From Pleomorphomonas sp. NRK KF1 (lineage in GTDB: Bacteria; Pseudomonadota; Alphaproteobacteria; Rhizobiales; Pleomorphomonadaceae): a DNA stretch of 64,000 bases. The DNA lies in the NCBI RefSeq assembly GCF_023721755.1, contig NZ_JAMDLH010000013.1:5715-69714 (forward strand), written 5' to 3'. Each line of letters starts with the position of its first letter. Within the stretch, counting starts at the first letter, position 1. The position numbers were made by a program, and so were the translations under genes. Positions 38,581 to 46,785 of the stretch are shown in pieces. The notes beneath the pieces were generated by a model that was not told the origin of the DNA, did not search any database, and was given only the letters and a program-made list of their open reading frames with translations.

Positions 38581-40155
38581 ATGTCAAACCTGGCTCCGAA
38601 CACCGCCGGTCCGACCGGCATCGAAGAAGCCGCTCCGATCGTCCGCATGATCGGCATCGAAAAGCATTTCAACAACGTCGCGGTGCTGAAAGGCGTCAAT
38701 CTCGACATTCGCCCCGGAGAGGTGCACGTCCTCCTCGGCGAGAACGGCGCCGGCAAGTCGACACTGATGAAGATCCTGACCGGCATCCACGAGCCGACCG
38801 GCGGCGAGATCATGCTCGACGGCGTGTCCCATTCGCTGGTGACGCCGCGCGAGGCGAGCGAAGCCGGCATCTCGATCATCTATCAGGAACTCTCCGTCAT
38901 CAACGAGCTGTCGGCGCTTGAGAACCTGTTCGTCGGCCGCCTGCCGGTGAAGCGCCGCCTCGGCGTTCCCGTCGTGGACTGGAAGCTGATGGAAGACGAG
39001 GCGCGGTCGATCATCGGCCGGCTCGGTCTCGGCAATCTGGATCTGCACAAGCCGGTCGGCGAGATGCCGATCGCCCACCGCCAGATCATCGAGATCGCCA
39101 AGTCGCTGATGAAGAACGTGCGCGTGCTCGTCATGGACGAGCCGACGTCGTCCCTCACCTCGGTCGAAACCGAGCGGCTGTTCGCCCTCGTCCGCCAGCT
39201 CAAGGCGGAAGGCACGGCCATCCTGTTCATTTCCCACAAGCTCGATGAGGTGCGCGAAATCGGCGACACCTTCTCGGTGCTGAAGGACGGCGTCTCCACC
39301 GGCCACGGCCGCATCTCGGAGTATACCAACGACGACCTCGTGCGCATGATGGTCGGTCGCGTCGTCAAGCAGCGCTTTCTCGCCGAGGAGCCGATCGACC
39401 GCACGGCGGTGCCGGTCCTCAAGGTCGAGAACGTCACCAGCGCCGACCGCAAGCGGGTACGCGACGTCAGCTTCGAGGTGCATCACGGCGAGGTTCTGGG
39501 CTTTGCCGGCCTTGTGGGGTCCGGACGCACCGATCTCATGAACTGCCTGTTCGGCGCCGAGCCGCGCGCCGCCGGCAAGATCGTCCTCAACGGCAAGGAT
39601 ATCACGCCGAAGAATCCCGTCGACGCGGTGAAGTCCGGCATGGCCTACCTCACCGAGAACCGCCGCCAGACCGGGTTCACCCCCAATTTCACCATTGAGG
39701 GCAACATTGCCGTCACCAAATCGGTGAAGGACGCCCCGTTCCGCGGGACCTGGGGGCTCGTCGACCGCAAGGCCGAGCGGGTCATCGCCGAGGAGCAACG
39801 CAAGCAGCTCTCCATCCGCTGCGCCGGCATCGATCAGAGCATCCTGGAGCTGTCGGGCGGCAACCAGCAGAAGGTGCTGGTCGGCAAATGGATGTCGATC
39901 GCTCCCTCCGTCATCATCTTCGACGAACCGACGCGCGGCATCGACGTCGGCGCCAAGTCGCAGATCCACGAAATCATCCGGACGCTCGCTGCCGCCGGCA
40001 AGGCGGTGATCATGGTGTCGTCCGAACTCCCCGAAATCCTGGCCGTCTGCGACCGCGTCGCGGTGTTCCGCAACGGCCGCATCATGGACATCCTCGACGG
40101 CGCCACGGCAACCGAGGAATCCATTCTGAGCGTCGCAATGAGGGACGGCAAATGA
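38581..40155 (+). CDS. alsA: D-allose ABC transporter ATPase (two cassettes)
   Basis: 524 residues with duplicated ABC domains of the RbsA/AlsA type. The first has Walker A GENGAGKS and Walker B VLVMDEPTSSLT. The second has a degenerate Walker A region (GLVGSGRTDLMNCLFG) and an intact signature, LSGGNQQKVLVGKWM, with VIIFDEPTRGID. The asymmetry is normal for the family. It overlaps alsC by 4 bases. Confidence 0.94.
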   Translation: MSNLAPNTAGPTGIEEAAPIVRMIGIEKHFNNVAVLKGVNLDIRPGEVHVLLGENGAGKSTLMKILTGIHEPTGGEIMLDGVSHSLVTPREASEAGISIIYQELSVINELSALENLFVGRLPVKRRLGVPVVDWKLMEDEARSIIGRLGLGNLDLHKPVGEMPIAHRQIIEIAKSLMKNVRVLVMDEPTSSLTSVETERLFALVRQLKAEGTAILFISHKLDEVREIGDTFSVLKDGVSTGHGRISEYTNDDLVRMMVGRVVKQRFLAEEPIDRTAVPVLKVENVTSADRKRVRDVSFEVHHGEVLGFAGLVGSGRTDLMNCLFGAEPRAAGKIVLNGKDITPKNPVDAVKSGMAYLTENRRQTGFTPNFTIEGNIAVTKSVKDAPFRGTWGLVDRKAERVIAEEQRKQLSIRCAGIDQSILELSGGNQQKVLVGKWMSIAPSVIIFDEPTRGIDVGAKSQIHEIIRTLAAAGKAVIMVSSELPEILAVCDRVAVFRNGRIMDILDGATATEESILSVAMRDGK

Positions 40156-41102
40156 GCCAGCGGCTTAAACTCGGCAAACTTTGGGACATCTACGGGACGC
40201 TCTGCATCCTCCTGGTGATCGTGGTGCTGTTCAGCGCCCTGTCCCCCACCTATTTCACACGTCCCGAAAACATCGTGCAGATCTTCCTGCAGAGTTCGAT
40301 CACCATCATGATCGCGCTCGGCGAGTTCTTCCCGATCCTGATCGCCGGCATCGACCTTTCCGTCGGATCCGTCCTGGCTCTCACCGGCATGATCACCGCC
40401 CAGTTGATGGTGGCCGGCTTCGATCCGACGCTCGCCGTGCTGATCGGCGGTGTCGGCGGCGGTCTGGCGCTCGGCGCGGTCAATGGTCTGCTCGTCAACT
40501 TCACCGGCCTGCATCCCTTCATCATCACGCTCGGCACCAACGCCATCTTCCGTGGCGTGACGATGATCATTTCCGGCGCCAGCCCGGTGTTCGGCTTCTC
40601 CTACGACTTCGTGAACACGGTGACGGGCTTTGTCGGCTTCGTGCCGGTGCCGGTGATCTTCGCGCTGTCGTTCGCCGCGGTGCTCTGGTTCTTCACCGCC
40701 AAAACACGTCTCGGCCGCAACATCTACGCCGTCGGCGGCAACAAGGAATCGGCCTTCTACTCGGGCATCGACGTCAAGCTGCACACGCTGATCGTCTTCA
40801 TGATCTCCGGCCTCTGCGCAGGTCTTGCCGGCGTGCTGTCCATCGCCCGCCTCGGCGCCGCCGAGCCGGCGGCCGGCACGGGTTTCGAGACCTATGCCAT
40901 CGCGGCGGTGATCATCGGCGGCACCAGCTTCTTCGGCGGCAAGGGGCGCATCCCCTCGGTGGTGATCGGCGGCCTGATCATCGGCACCATCAACAACGGC
41001 CTCAACATCCTGCGCGTACCCACCTTCTACCAGCTGGTGGTCATGGGCGGCCTGATCATCTCGGCCGTGGCGCTCGATCGTCTGATCGCCCGCATGCGCT
41101 GA
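40152..41102 (+). CDS. alsC: D-allose ABC transporter permease
   Basis: 316 residues, with about 8-10 predicted membrane spans, of the RbsC/AlsC family. Typical segments are EFFPILIAGIDLSVGSVLAL, FIITLGTNAIFRGVTMIISG and SFFGGKGRIPSVVIGGLIIG. ATG at 40152 overlaps the alsA stop (ATGA) and gives a normal start. It forms the membrane channel for AlsB-delivered sugar. Confidence 0.94.
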   Translation: MSQRLKLGKLWDIYGTLCILLVIVVLFSALSPTYFTRPENIVQIFLQSSITIMIALGEFFPILIAGIDLSVGSVLALTGMITAQLMVAGFDPTLAVLIGGVGGGLALGAVNGLLVNFTGLHPFIITLGTNAIFRGVTMIISGASPVFGFSYDFVNTVTGFVGFVPVPVIFALSFAAVLWFFTAKTRLGRNIYAVGGNKESAFYSGIDVKLHTLIVFMISGLCAGLAGVLSIARLGAAEPAAGTGFETYAIAAVIIGGTSFFGGKGRIPSVVIGGLIIGTINNGLNILRVPTFYQLVVMGGLIISAVALDRLIARMR

Positions 41103-41138
41103 TGCAAAACACGCCGGACACCATATAAGCAGTCCCGT

Positions 41139-41190
41139 CCCGCCTTCCTCCCGGCGGGGCGGCCCGCCCTCGCCGTTCCTCCCCACGGCG
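41139..41190 (+). repeat. Two small GC hairpins between alsC and alsE
   Basis: CCCGCC/GGCGGG (41139-41144 with 41153-41158) and CGCCG/CGGCG (41171-41175 with 41186-41190) lie in the 130-base gap. They mark the only sizeable gap between transporter and enzyme genes. Confidence 0.4.
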
Positions 41191-41232
41191 GGGGACATGC
41201 CGGAACGCTCCGGCCCAGACCAGGACGACCCG

Positions 41233-41916
41233 ATGAAGATCAAGATCTCCCCCTCCCTGATGTGCATGGACCTCCTGCGCTTCAAGGAACAGCTTACCTT
41301 CCTCGACAGCCATGCCGATTTCCTGCACATCGACATCATGGACGGCCACTACGTGCCGAACCTCACGCTGTCCCCTTTCTTCATGGAAAGCGTCGCCAAG
41401 GTCTCGAAGCTGCCGATGGATTGCCACCTGATGACCACGGACCCGTGGATGTGGGTGCCGATCATGGCCAAGGCCGGCGCCGGCTACATCTCGCCGCAGG
41501 CCGAGACCATCAACGCCATCGCCTTCCGCATCATCGCCAAGATCCGCGAACTCGGCTGCAAGCCGGGCATCGTGATCAATCCGGCGACGCCGCTCGACAG
41601 CCTCAAGCACTACATTCACCTGATCGACAAGATCACCATCATGACGGTCGATCCCGGTTACGCCGGCCAGCCGTTCATCGAGGAGATGCTGGACAAGATC
41701 ACTGAAGCCAAGCGCCTGCGCGAGGAACGCGGCCTCAACTTCCTGATCGAAATCGACGGTTCCTGCAACAAGCGCACCTATGCGCGCCTGGCCAAAGCCG
41801 GCGCCGACGTGTTCATCGTCGGCACCTCGGGTCTCTTCCACAATCATGAGGATATCGCCGAGGCCTGGAAGATCATGACCGCCGATATCGAGGCGGCCCT
41901 CGGAGCCGCGCAATGA
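41233..41916 (+). CDS. alsE: D-allulose-6-phosphate 3-epimerase
   Basis: 227 residues, ribulose-phosphate-3-epimerase TIM barrel. Metal and catalytic residues lie in LHIDIMDGHYVPNLTLSP, MDCHLMTTDP and MTVDPGYAGQPFIEEM. The late motif FLIEIDGSCNKRTY, where ordinary Rpe has V-D-G-G, is as in E. coli AlsE. It turns D-allulose 6-phosphate into fructose 6-phosphate, the last step of allose use. ATG at 41233 has AGGA upstream; an in-frame start at 41197 is less likely. Confidence 0.93.
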   Translation: MKIKISPSLMCMDLLRFKEQLTFLDSHADFLHIDIMDGHYVPNLTLSPFFMESVAKVSKLPMDCHLMTTDPWMWVPIMAKAGAGYISPQAETINAIAFRIIAKIRELGCKPGIVINPATPLDSLKHYIHLIDKITIMTVDPGYAGQPFIEEMLDKITEAKRLREERGLNFLIEIDGSCNKRTYARLAKAGADVFIVGTSGLFHNHEDIAEAWKIMTADIEAALGAAQ

Positions 41917-42806
41917 GCGTCTTCGCCGGCATCGACCTCGGCGGCACGCACACCCGTTTCGCCGTCATGGCGGATGGGGAGTTCATGCTGTCCGAGAAAT
42001 ACGGGACCGCCGACCTGATGGCGGCCGGGCCGGAGCTCGCCGGAACCATCGCCCGTTATCGGGACGTCGTGGACCGTGCCGGCCTCAAGCCGCAGGCGGT
42101 GGGCATCGGTCTGCCGGCGACCCTCGATGCGGATCGTCGCGTCGTTCTGTCGGCACCCAATGTCGACGGGCTCGATGGGCTCGATGTGGTGTCGCTTCTG
42201 GAGGACGCCTTCGGCGTGCCGGTCGTGGCGGAGCGGGACGTCAATTTCCAGTTCTTCCACGACATGAGGGCCAGCGGGCGGACGCCCAAGGTGGCGCTCG
42301 GCGTCTACATCGGCACCGGCGTCGGCAATGCCGTGTGGATCAACGGTTTCTACACCGGCGCCCACGGCTCGGCCGCCGAGCTCGGCCATATTCCGGTGCC
42401 CGGTGCGACCGGCACCTGCGGCTGCGGCAAGGTCGGGTGTCTCGAAACGGTCTGCTGCGGCCGCTGGCTGAAAGGCTGGCAGGAACGCAACGTCCCGGAG
42501 ACGCCCATCGCCGAGATCTTCGCTCGCCATGGCGATCACCCGGACATCGTCAACTTCGTCGAGACGGCGGCCATGGGGATCGCGACCGCCGTTAACATCA
42601 TCGACCCCGAGCTGGTGTTCCTGGGCGGCGGCGTCCTCGAAATGCCGGCCTTCCCCTTCGACACCCTGAAGACGCGGCTTCTCGCCCACGCCCGTGCGCC
42701 CTTCCCGCGCGACGTGCTTGAGGTGCGCCTCGCTTCCAACCTCGGCGATAGCGGCGCGCGCGGCGCCTGCCTCTATGTCGCCGGCAAATTCGGAGCCGTC
42801 CAATGA
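41913..42806 (+). CDS. alsK: D-allose kinase (ROK family)
   Basis: 297 residues. The phosphate-binding motif is GIDLGGTHTRFAVM at the N-terminus; the ROK signature GAHGSAAELGHIPVPG runs into an intact zinc motif C-G-C-x(3)-G-C-x-E. It phosphorylates D-allose at O6. It overlaps alsE upstream and rpiB downstream by 4 bases each. The allose assignment rests on context, since ROK kinases are hard to tell apart. Confidence 0.9.
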   Translation: MSVFAGIDLGGTHTRFAVMADGEFMLSEKYGTADLMAAGPELAGTIARYRDVVDRAGLKPQAVGIGLPATLDADRRVVLSAPNVDGLDGLDVVSLLEDAFGVPVVAERDVNFQFFHDMRASGRTPKVALGVYIGTGVGNAVWINGFYTGAHGSAAELGHIPVPGATGTCGCGKVGCLETVCCGRWLKGWQERNVPETPIAEIFARHGDHPDIVNFVETAAMGIATAVNIIDPELVFLGGGVLEMPAFPFDTLKTRLLAHARAPFPRDVLEVRLASNLGDSGARGACLYVAGKFGAVQ

Positions 42807-43264
42807 CCGGCAAGCTCAAGATCGTCATCTCCTCCGACCACGTCGGCCTCGACCTCAGGAAGACCGTCGCCGCCCACCTCACGGCACTCGGCCATGCGGT
42901 CGAGGACGTCGGCCCGGCGAGTGCCGAGCGCACGGACTATCCCACCTGGGGCGAAAAGGCCGCCCGCATGGTTCAGGCCGGCGAGGCCGACTTCGGCGTC
43001 GTCATCTGCGGGACCGGTTTCGGCATCTCGCTCGCCGCCAACAAGCTCAAGGGCATCCGTTGCGCCGTCTGCTCGGAGCCCTACACGGCCCGCCTGTCGC
43101 GCCAGCACAACAATGCCAACATGCTGGCCTTCGGCGCCCGCGTTGTCGGGCAGGACCTGGCCCTGATGATCGTCGATGAATTCTTCACCGCGGAGTTCGA
43201 GGGTGGACGCCATGCCCGCCGCGTCGACATGATCGGCGAGATCGAGACGCGCGAAGGGCGCTGA
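42803..43264 (+). CDS. rpiB: Allose-6-phosphate / ribose-5-phosphate isomerase (RpiB)
   Basis: 153 residues of the RpiB/LacAB family. SSDHVGLDLRKTV is the N-terminal phosphate loop, the catalytic cysteine is in VVICGTGFGISLAANK, and the histidine segment is SRQHNNANMLAFG. In E. coli RpiB also isomerises allose 6-phosphate to allulose 6-phosphate, which fits its place as the last gene of this operon between kinase and epimerase functions. Confidence 0.93.
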   Translation: MTGKLKIVISSDHVGLDLRKTVAAHLTALGHAVEDVGPASAERTDYPTWGEKAARMVQAGEADFGVVICGTGFGISLAANKLKGIRCAVCSEPYTARLSRQHNNANMLAFGARVVGQDLALMIVDEFFTAEFEGGRHARRVDMIGEIETREGR

Positions 43265-43289
43265 TCGATTCCTCGGATTGATGCCGATG

Positions 43290-43318
43290 GCCGCGCGCCT
43301 CAGGACGCGCGGCTGTTT
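43290..43318 (+). terminator. Rho-independent terminator of the allose operon
   Basis: GCCGCGCG (43290-43297) and CGCGCGGC (43306-43313) form a perfect 8-base stem with an 8-base loop, followed on the plus strand by TGTTTT. It overlaps the last codons of the convergent ribokinase gene. Confidence 0.75.
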
Positions 43319-44244
43319 TCTGCCAGGAGAGCCTCAACCTCCTGCCGCGTCGGCGCCGCCTCGGAAGACCCTTCCTTGGTGCAAGCGAGCGCGCCGGCCG
43401 CCGCCGCGAAGCGAACGGCGCTTTCCACCGCCATTCCCTCGGCCAGCGCCACGGCCAGTCCGGCCGCAAAGCAGTCGCCGGCCGCCACGGTATCGATGGC
43501 CTTGACCACGAAGGGTGGCACGTGCCCCCGGAAGTTGGCGCTGTCGACGTAGACGCCGCGGGCGCCCATCTTGACGAGGGCGAGCGGCAACCCGGTCTCC
43601 CTCAACCGGCCGGCGGCGGCCGCCGCCGCCTCGACATCGACCGGCGCGATGCCGGTCAGCGCTTCGGTTTCGATCTCGTTGGGGGTCAGCGCGTCGAACA
43701 TGCGGATGGTGTCGGCCTCGAAGGGGAAGGTCGGAACCGGCGCCGGATCGAGAATGGCGAGCGCGCCAGCCCGGCGTGCCAGTTCGACGGCTTTCAGCGT
43801 GGCCGAAAATGGATGTTCGAGCTGGGCAAGCAGAACCTTTACGCCGGAGAACAACGGCGCAGCCGCCGCGACCTGTTCAACTGCGAGGGCGGTATTGGCG
43901 CCGGGTACGACGGTGATGGCATTCTCGCCCCGGCCATCGACGCCGATGACGGCAATGCCGGTCGGCAACGACGCATCGATAGCCAGATAGGTGGGATCGA
44001 CGCCGAGGCCGGCAAGCCTTGAGCGGATGAACTCGCCGAAGGAGTCGGCGCCAATGCGGCCGATGAAGCGCACGGGCGCACCCAGCCGTGCAACGGCCAC
44101 CGACTGGTTGGCCCCCTTGCCGCCGAGCACCATGGAGTAGCGATGGCCGGTGAGCGACTCGCCCGGGCGCGGCGCCCGGTCGGCATAGGTGACGATGTCC
44201 ACGTTGACCGAGCCAATGACGATGACGGACACAACGATCTCCAT
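43300..44244 (-). CDS. rbsK: Ribokinase (PfkB family)
   Basis: 314 residues. The N-terminal sugar-binding segment is IGSVNVDIVTYADRAPRPGE, with GGKGANQSVAVARLG, and the catalytic loop is DTVAAGDCFAAGLAVALAEG. This is the standard ribokinase pattern. ATG at 44244 is used; longer in-frame extensions have no family match. It is convergent with the allose operon and divergent from a ROK regulator. It may handle ribose or a related pentose. Confidence 0.88.
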   Translation of the reverse strand: MEIVVSVIVIGSVNVDIVTYADRAPRPGESLTGHRYSMVLGGKGANQSVAVARLGAPVRFIGRIGADSFGEFIRSRLAGLGVDPTYLAIDASLPTGIAVIGVDGRGENAITVVPGANTALAVEQVAAAAPLFSGVKVLLAQLEHPFSATLKAVELARRAGALAILDPAPVPTFPFEADTIRMFDALTPNEIETEALTGIAPVDVEAAAAAAGRLRETGLPLALVKMGARGVYVDSANFRGHVPPFVVKAIDTVAAGDCFAAGLAVALAEGMAVESAVRFAAAAGALACTKEGSSEAAPTRQEVEALLAENSRAS

Positions 44245-44396
44245 TCGGGGCGCGACAGGAACGCACTTGCCACACAACACGCCGCCGTCAGGGTTTGGCG
44301 GAACTTTGCTTTCGGACGGCATCGTTGTATCGCTAGGGCTTCCACCCGGAAAGCAACATTTCGGACGGGCTGGAGAACGATTGCAGGGACGGGGCG

Positions 44397-45536
44397 ATGA
44401 CGGGAAATCTTCGGTCGACGACGACGCGCCTTCGGCGGACGCCGTCTTCGATCAAGGATGGGCCGGGCATCAACCACGGCGACATTGCCGACCACAACTC
44501 CCGCATCGTGCTCGAGCTCCTGCGCGTCTTCGGCGTTCTCACGCGCCGTGAGCTTTCCCAGCGTCTCGGACTGACCGAACCGGCCATCACCGGCATACTC
44601 CGGCGCCTGGAAGGGCGCGGTCTCGTCACGTCGCGACGACAGACCGATGCGAGCCGCTATCCCGTCACCGAATTCATGATGCGGCCTGAGGGGTGTGTGT
44701 CGCTCGGTCTGAGGCTCGCCCGACGGGCAGCAACGGCTGTCCTCATCGATGCGGCCGGTGGCGTCATCGCCGAACAGTGCGACATTTCACCGGACAAGCT
44801 GATCGCCACCGGGAAAATGCTGCTCGAACGAAAGCCGGCCGAAGCCGAAGTTCTGGGGGTTGGCGTCGCCCTGTCTCCGGACGATGGTGTCGGCCTCGAA
44901 GAGGTACGATCCGCCTTCGCGCCGTTGACCGTGCTGGCCAATGCCGACAGTGCCACCGCCGCCACGGCCGAACGCTTGATCGGCGCCGGTGACCGGGACG
45001 GCGGCTTCGTCAGCATTCTCGTCACCCGTTCGGGCGTTCGGGCCGGGTTGTCGATCGGCGGTCGGCCTTTCCATGGCATGCACGGCTTTGCCGGCGGCAT
45101 CGGCGCCATGCGCACCGGCCAGGATCGCGCACCGCTGGCCGAGGGACTGTCGCCGGACCGGCTCGATGCTGCCATCGCCGCCGGCGACGACCGTGCGGCG
45201 GCAATCGCCGACTGGGCCCGCGAGGCAGCCGACCATCTGCTCGACGCGGTGGTGGCGATCTCCGGCGTGGTGGTGCCCGGCCTCATCGTCATCGGCGGCG
45301 ACCTGCCGGACGACGCGATCGACGCGGTCGTCGCCGAAATCCTGGCCGCGCCGGTGGCGATCGGCGGACGACCGACAACCACATCCTGGATGCCACCGCT
45401 TTGCCGATCATCGTTGCCTGCGGCCGGCGTCACCGTTGGCGCGGCTTTGCTGCCGATCGTCGAGTTTCTGTTACCGGATCCAAGACGGCTCCGGGAGGCC
45501 CCCACTCAAACCGAGGGCGCCGCGGCAAGGGTGTGA
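44397..45536 (+). CDS. ROK-family transcriptional regulator
   Basis: 379 residues. The N-terminal winged helix-turn-helix is VFGVLTRRELSQRLGLTEPA followed by ITGILRRLEGRGLVTSRR. The ROK domain is degenerate: the usual D-x-G-G-T kinase loop reads SLGLRLARRAATAVLI and there is no C-x-C-G zinc motif, so it is a regulator without kinase activity. It is divergent from rbsK and may control it. Its 3' end overlaps the next, convergent gene by 31 bases. Confidence 0.87.
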   Translation: MTGNLRSTTTRLRRTPSSIKDGPGINHGDIADHNSRIVLELLRVFGVLTRRELSQRLGLTEPAITGILRRLEGRGLVTSRRQTDASRYPVTEFMMRPEGCVSLGLRLARRAATAVLIDAAGGVIAEQCDISPDKLIATGKMLLERKPAEAEVLGVGVALSPDDGVGLEEVRSAFAPLTVLANADSATAATAERLIGAGDRDGGFVSILVTRSGVRAGLSIGGRPFHGMHGFAGGIGAMRTGQDRAPLAEGLSPDRLDAAIAAGDDRAAAIADWAREAADHLLDAVVAISGVVVPGLIVIGGDLPDDAIDAVVAEILAAPVAIGGRPTTTSWMPPLCRSSLPAAGVTVGAALLPIVEFLLPDPRRLREAPTQTEGAAARV

Positions 45537-46726
45537 TCGGTCCTGAGGGGCACACGCTCAAGCTGCCCGGCATCGGCCGATGGCAGGCCCAGCCGATGGG
45601 CGAGCGGCATGGCTGCTGCGCCGAGAGCCGCGGCGTCTTCCGAACAGACGGCGCGGTGCAGCGTCACCTGCGGCAAACCGGCGCGCAGGCACTCCTTCTG
45701 CGCCTGGACGATCAGTTCGTCGATCAGGCGCACCGGCATGCGCCCACCAATCAGCACCGCCTCGGGATCGGCGATCAAGGCAATGTGCGACACCGCTTCG
45801 GCCAGCCAGCCGGCGGCGCGGCCGATCCAATCGGACACCAACGCCCGGCCACGTCCGTCCAAAGCGGCGAGCTCGGTCGGGGTGTTGACGACGATGCCAT
45901 GGGCACGAAGATGATCGTAGAGCAGGAACATCGAGAACAGCTCGCCAAGCTGCCGGATGCGTCCTGCACCGCTCTCGTCGACCTCGCGCACCGGCAGGCA
46001 ACCGATCTCACCGTTGATGCCCCCCGCCCCCTTGTGACGGACGCCGTCGATCACCAGGGCGCCGCCGACGCAAGCATTGGCCAAGATGTAGAAGAAGGAG
46101 CCGATTTCCGTGCCGAGGCCATAGTCGATCTCGCCGAGGGCGGCAGCGTTGGCATCGTTATCGATGAACACCGGATGGGGTGTCACCGCCTCGACGGCGC
46201 CGCGCAGATCGAACTCGGTCCATGCAGCATAGGCATCCGGGCGACCGATCACGTCAATTTCGCCCAGCCAGTCGGGAATGGCGAGCCCGACACCGGCGAG
46301 GCGCCCCTCGTCCACCAGCTTGCGGCGGCGGAAGGTGGAGAGCGCGTCGGAGAACAGCGCCATGAACTCGTCGGGAAGAATGAAGCTTTTCTCGTGATGG
46401 ACGCGGCCGCGCACCGTGCCGGTGGCGTCAACCACCACCACCGTCAGATGGTCGCGATCGATGTTGGCGCCGACCGAGAACATGCCCTCCGGGTCGATCT
46501 CCAGCTCGATGGCCGGCTGCCCGCGAAGGCCGTGCCGGCGCCGCGCTTCCATGACGAGGCCTTCATCGACCAGACGGTCGACGATGCGGGCGATGGCCTG
46601 CTTGGTCAGACCGCAACGCTCGGCGAGCTCGGTACGCGAAATTGGCGCGCCGCGATGAATTGTTGCCAGCACAAGCTGGCGATTCTTCGCGGCGGCCTGT
46701 TCGGCGTTCGACCCGAGAAAATTCAC
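45506..46726 (-). CDS. ROK-family transcriptional regulator (mannoside module)
   Basis: About 406 residues. The helix-turn-helix is APISRTELAERCGLTKQAIA followed by RIVDRLVDEGLV. The ROK domain has VGANIDRDHLTVVVVDATG and AGGINGEIGCLPV but lacks the C-x-C-G zinc cysteines. GTG at 46726 is chosen because GGGAGG lies 7 bases upstream; an earlier GTG is at 46732. It is the last gene of the minus-strand run containing a mannosidase and an ABC transporter, so it probably controls them. Confidence 0.87.
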   Translation of the reverse strand: MNFLGSNAEQAAAKNRQLVLATIHRGAPISRTELAERCGLTKQAIARIVDRLVDEGLVMEARRRHGLRGQPAIELEIDPEGMFSVGANIDRDHLTVVVVDATGTVRGRVHHEKSFILPDEFMALFSDALSTFRRRKLVDEGRLAGVGLAIPDWLGEIDVIGRPDAYAAWTEFDLRGAVEAVTPHPVFIDNDANAAALGEIDYGLGTEIGSFFYILANACVGGALVIDGVRHKGAGGINGEIGCLPVREVDESGAGRIRQLGELFSMFLLYDHLRAHGIVVNTPTELAALDGRGRALVSDWIGRAAGWLAEAVSHIALIADPEAVLIGGRMPVRLIDELIVQAQKECLRAGLPQVTLHRAVCSEDAAALGAAAMPLAHRLGLPSADAGQLERVPLRTDHTLAAAPSV

Positions 46727-46785
46727 CGGCACTCCCTCCCCGCCCGCCGGACGACCGGCGGACAGAAAGAGATTAGCCCGAGGCC

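Noticed and set aside
38584-39969. 461-codon minus-strand frame opposite alsA
   Set aside because: Antisense shadow of a clear two-cassette ABC ATPase; repetitive composition and no recognised motif.
39834-41339. 501-codon minus-strand frame opposite alsA/alsC/alsE
   Set aside because: Spans three well-supported genes on the other strand and is rich in D, H, G, E and R, as expected from reverse-complemented coding sequence.
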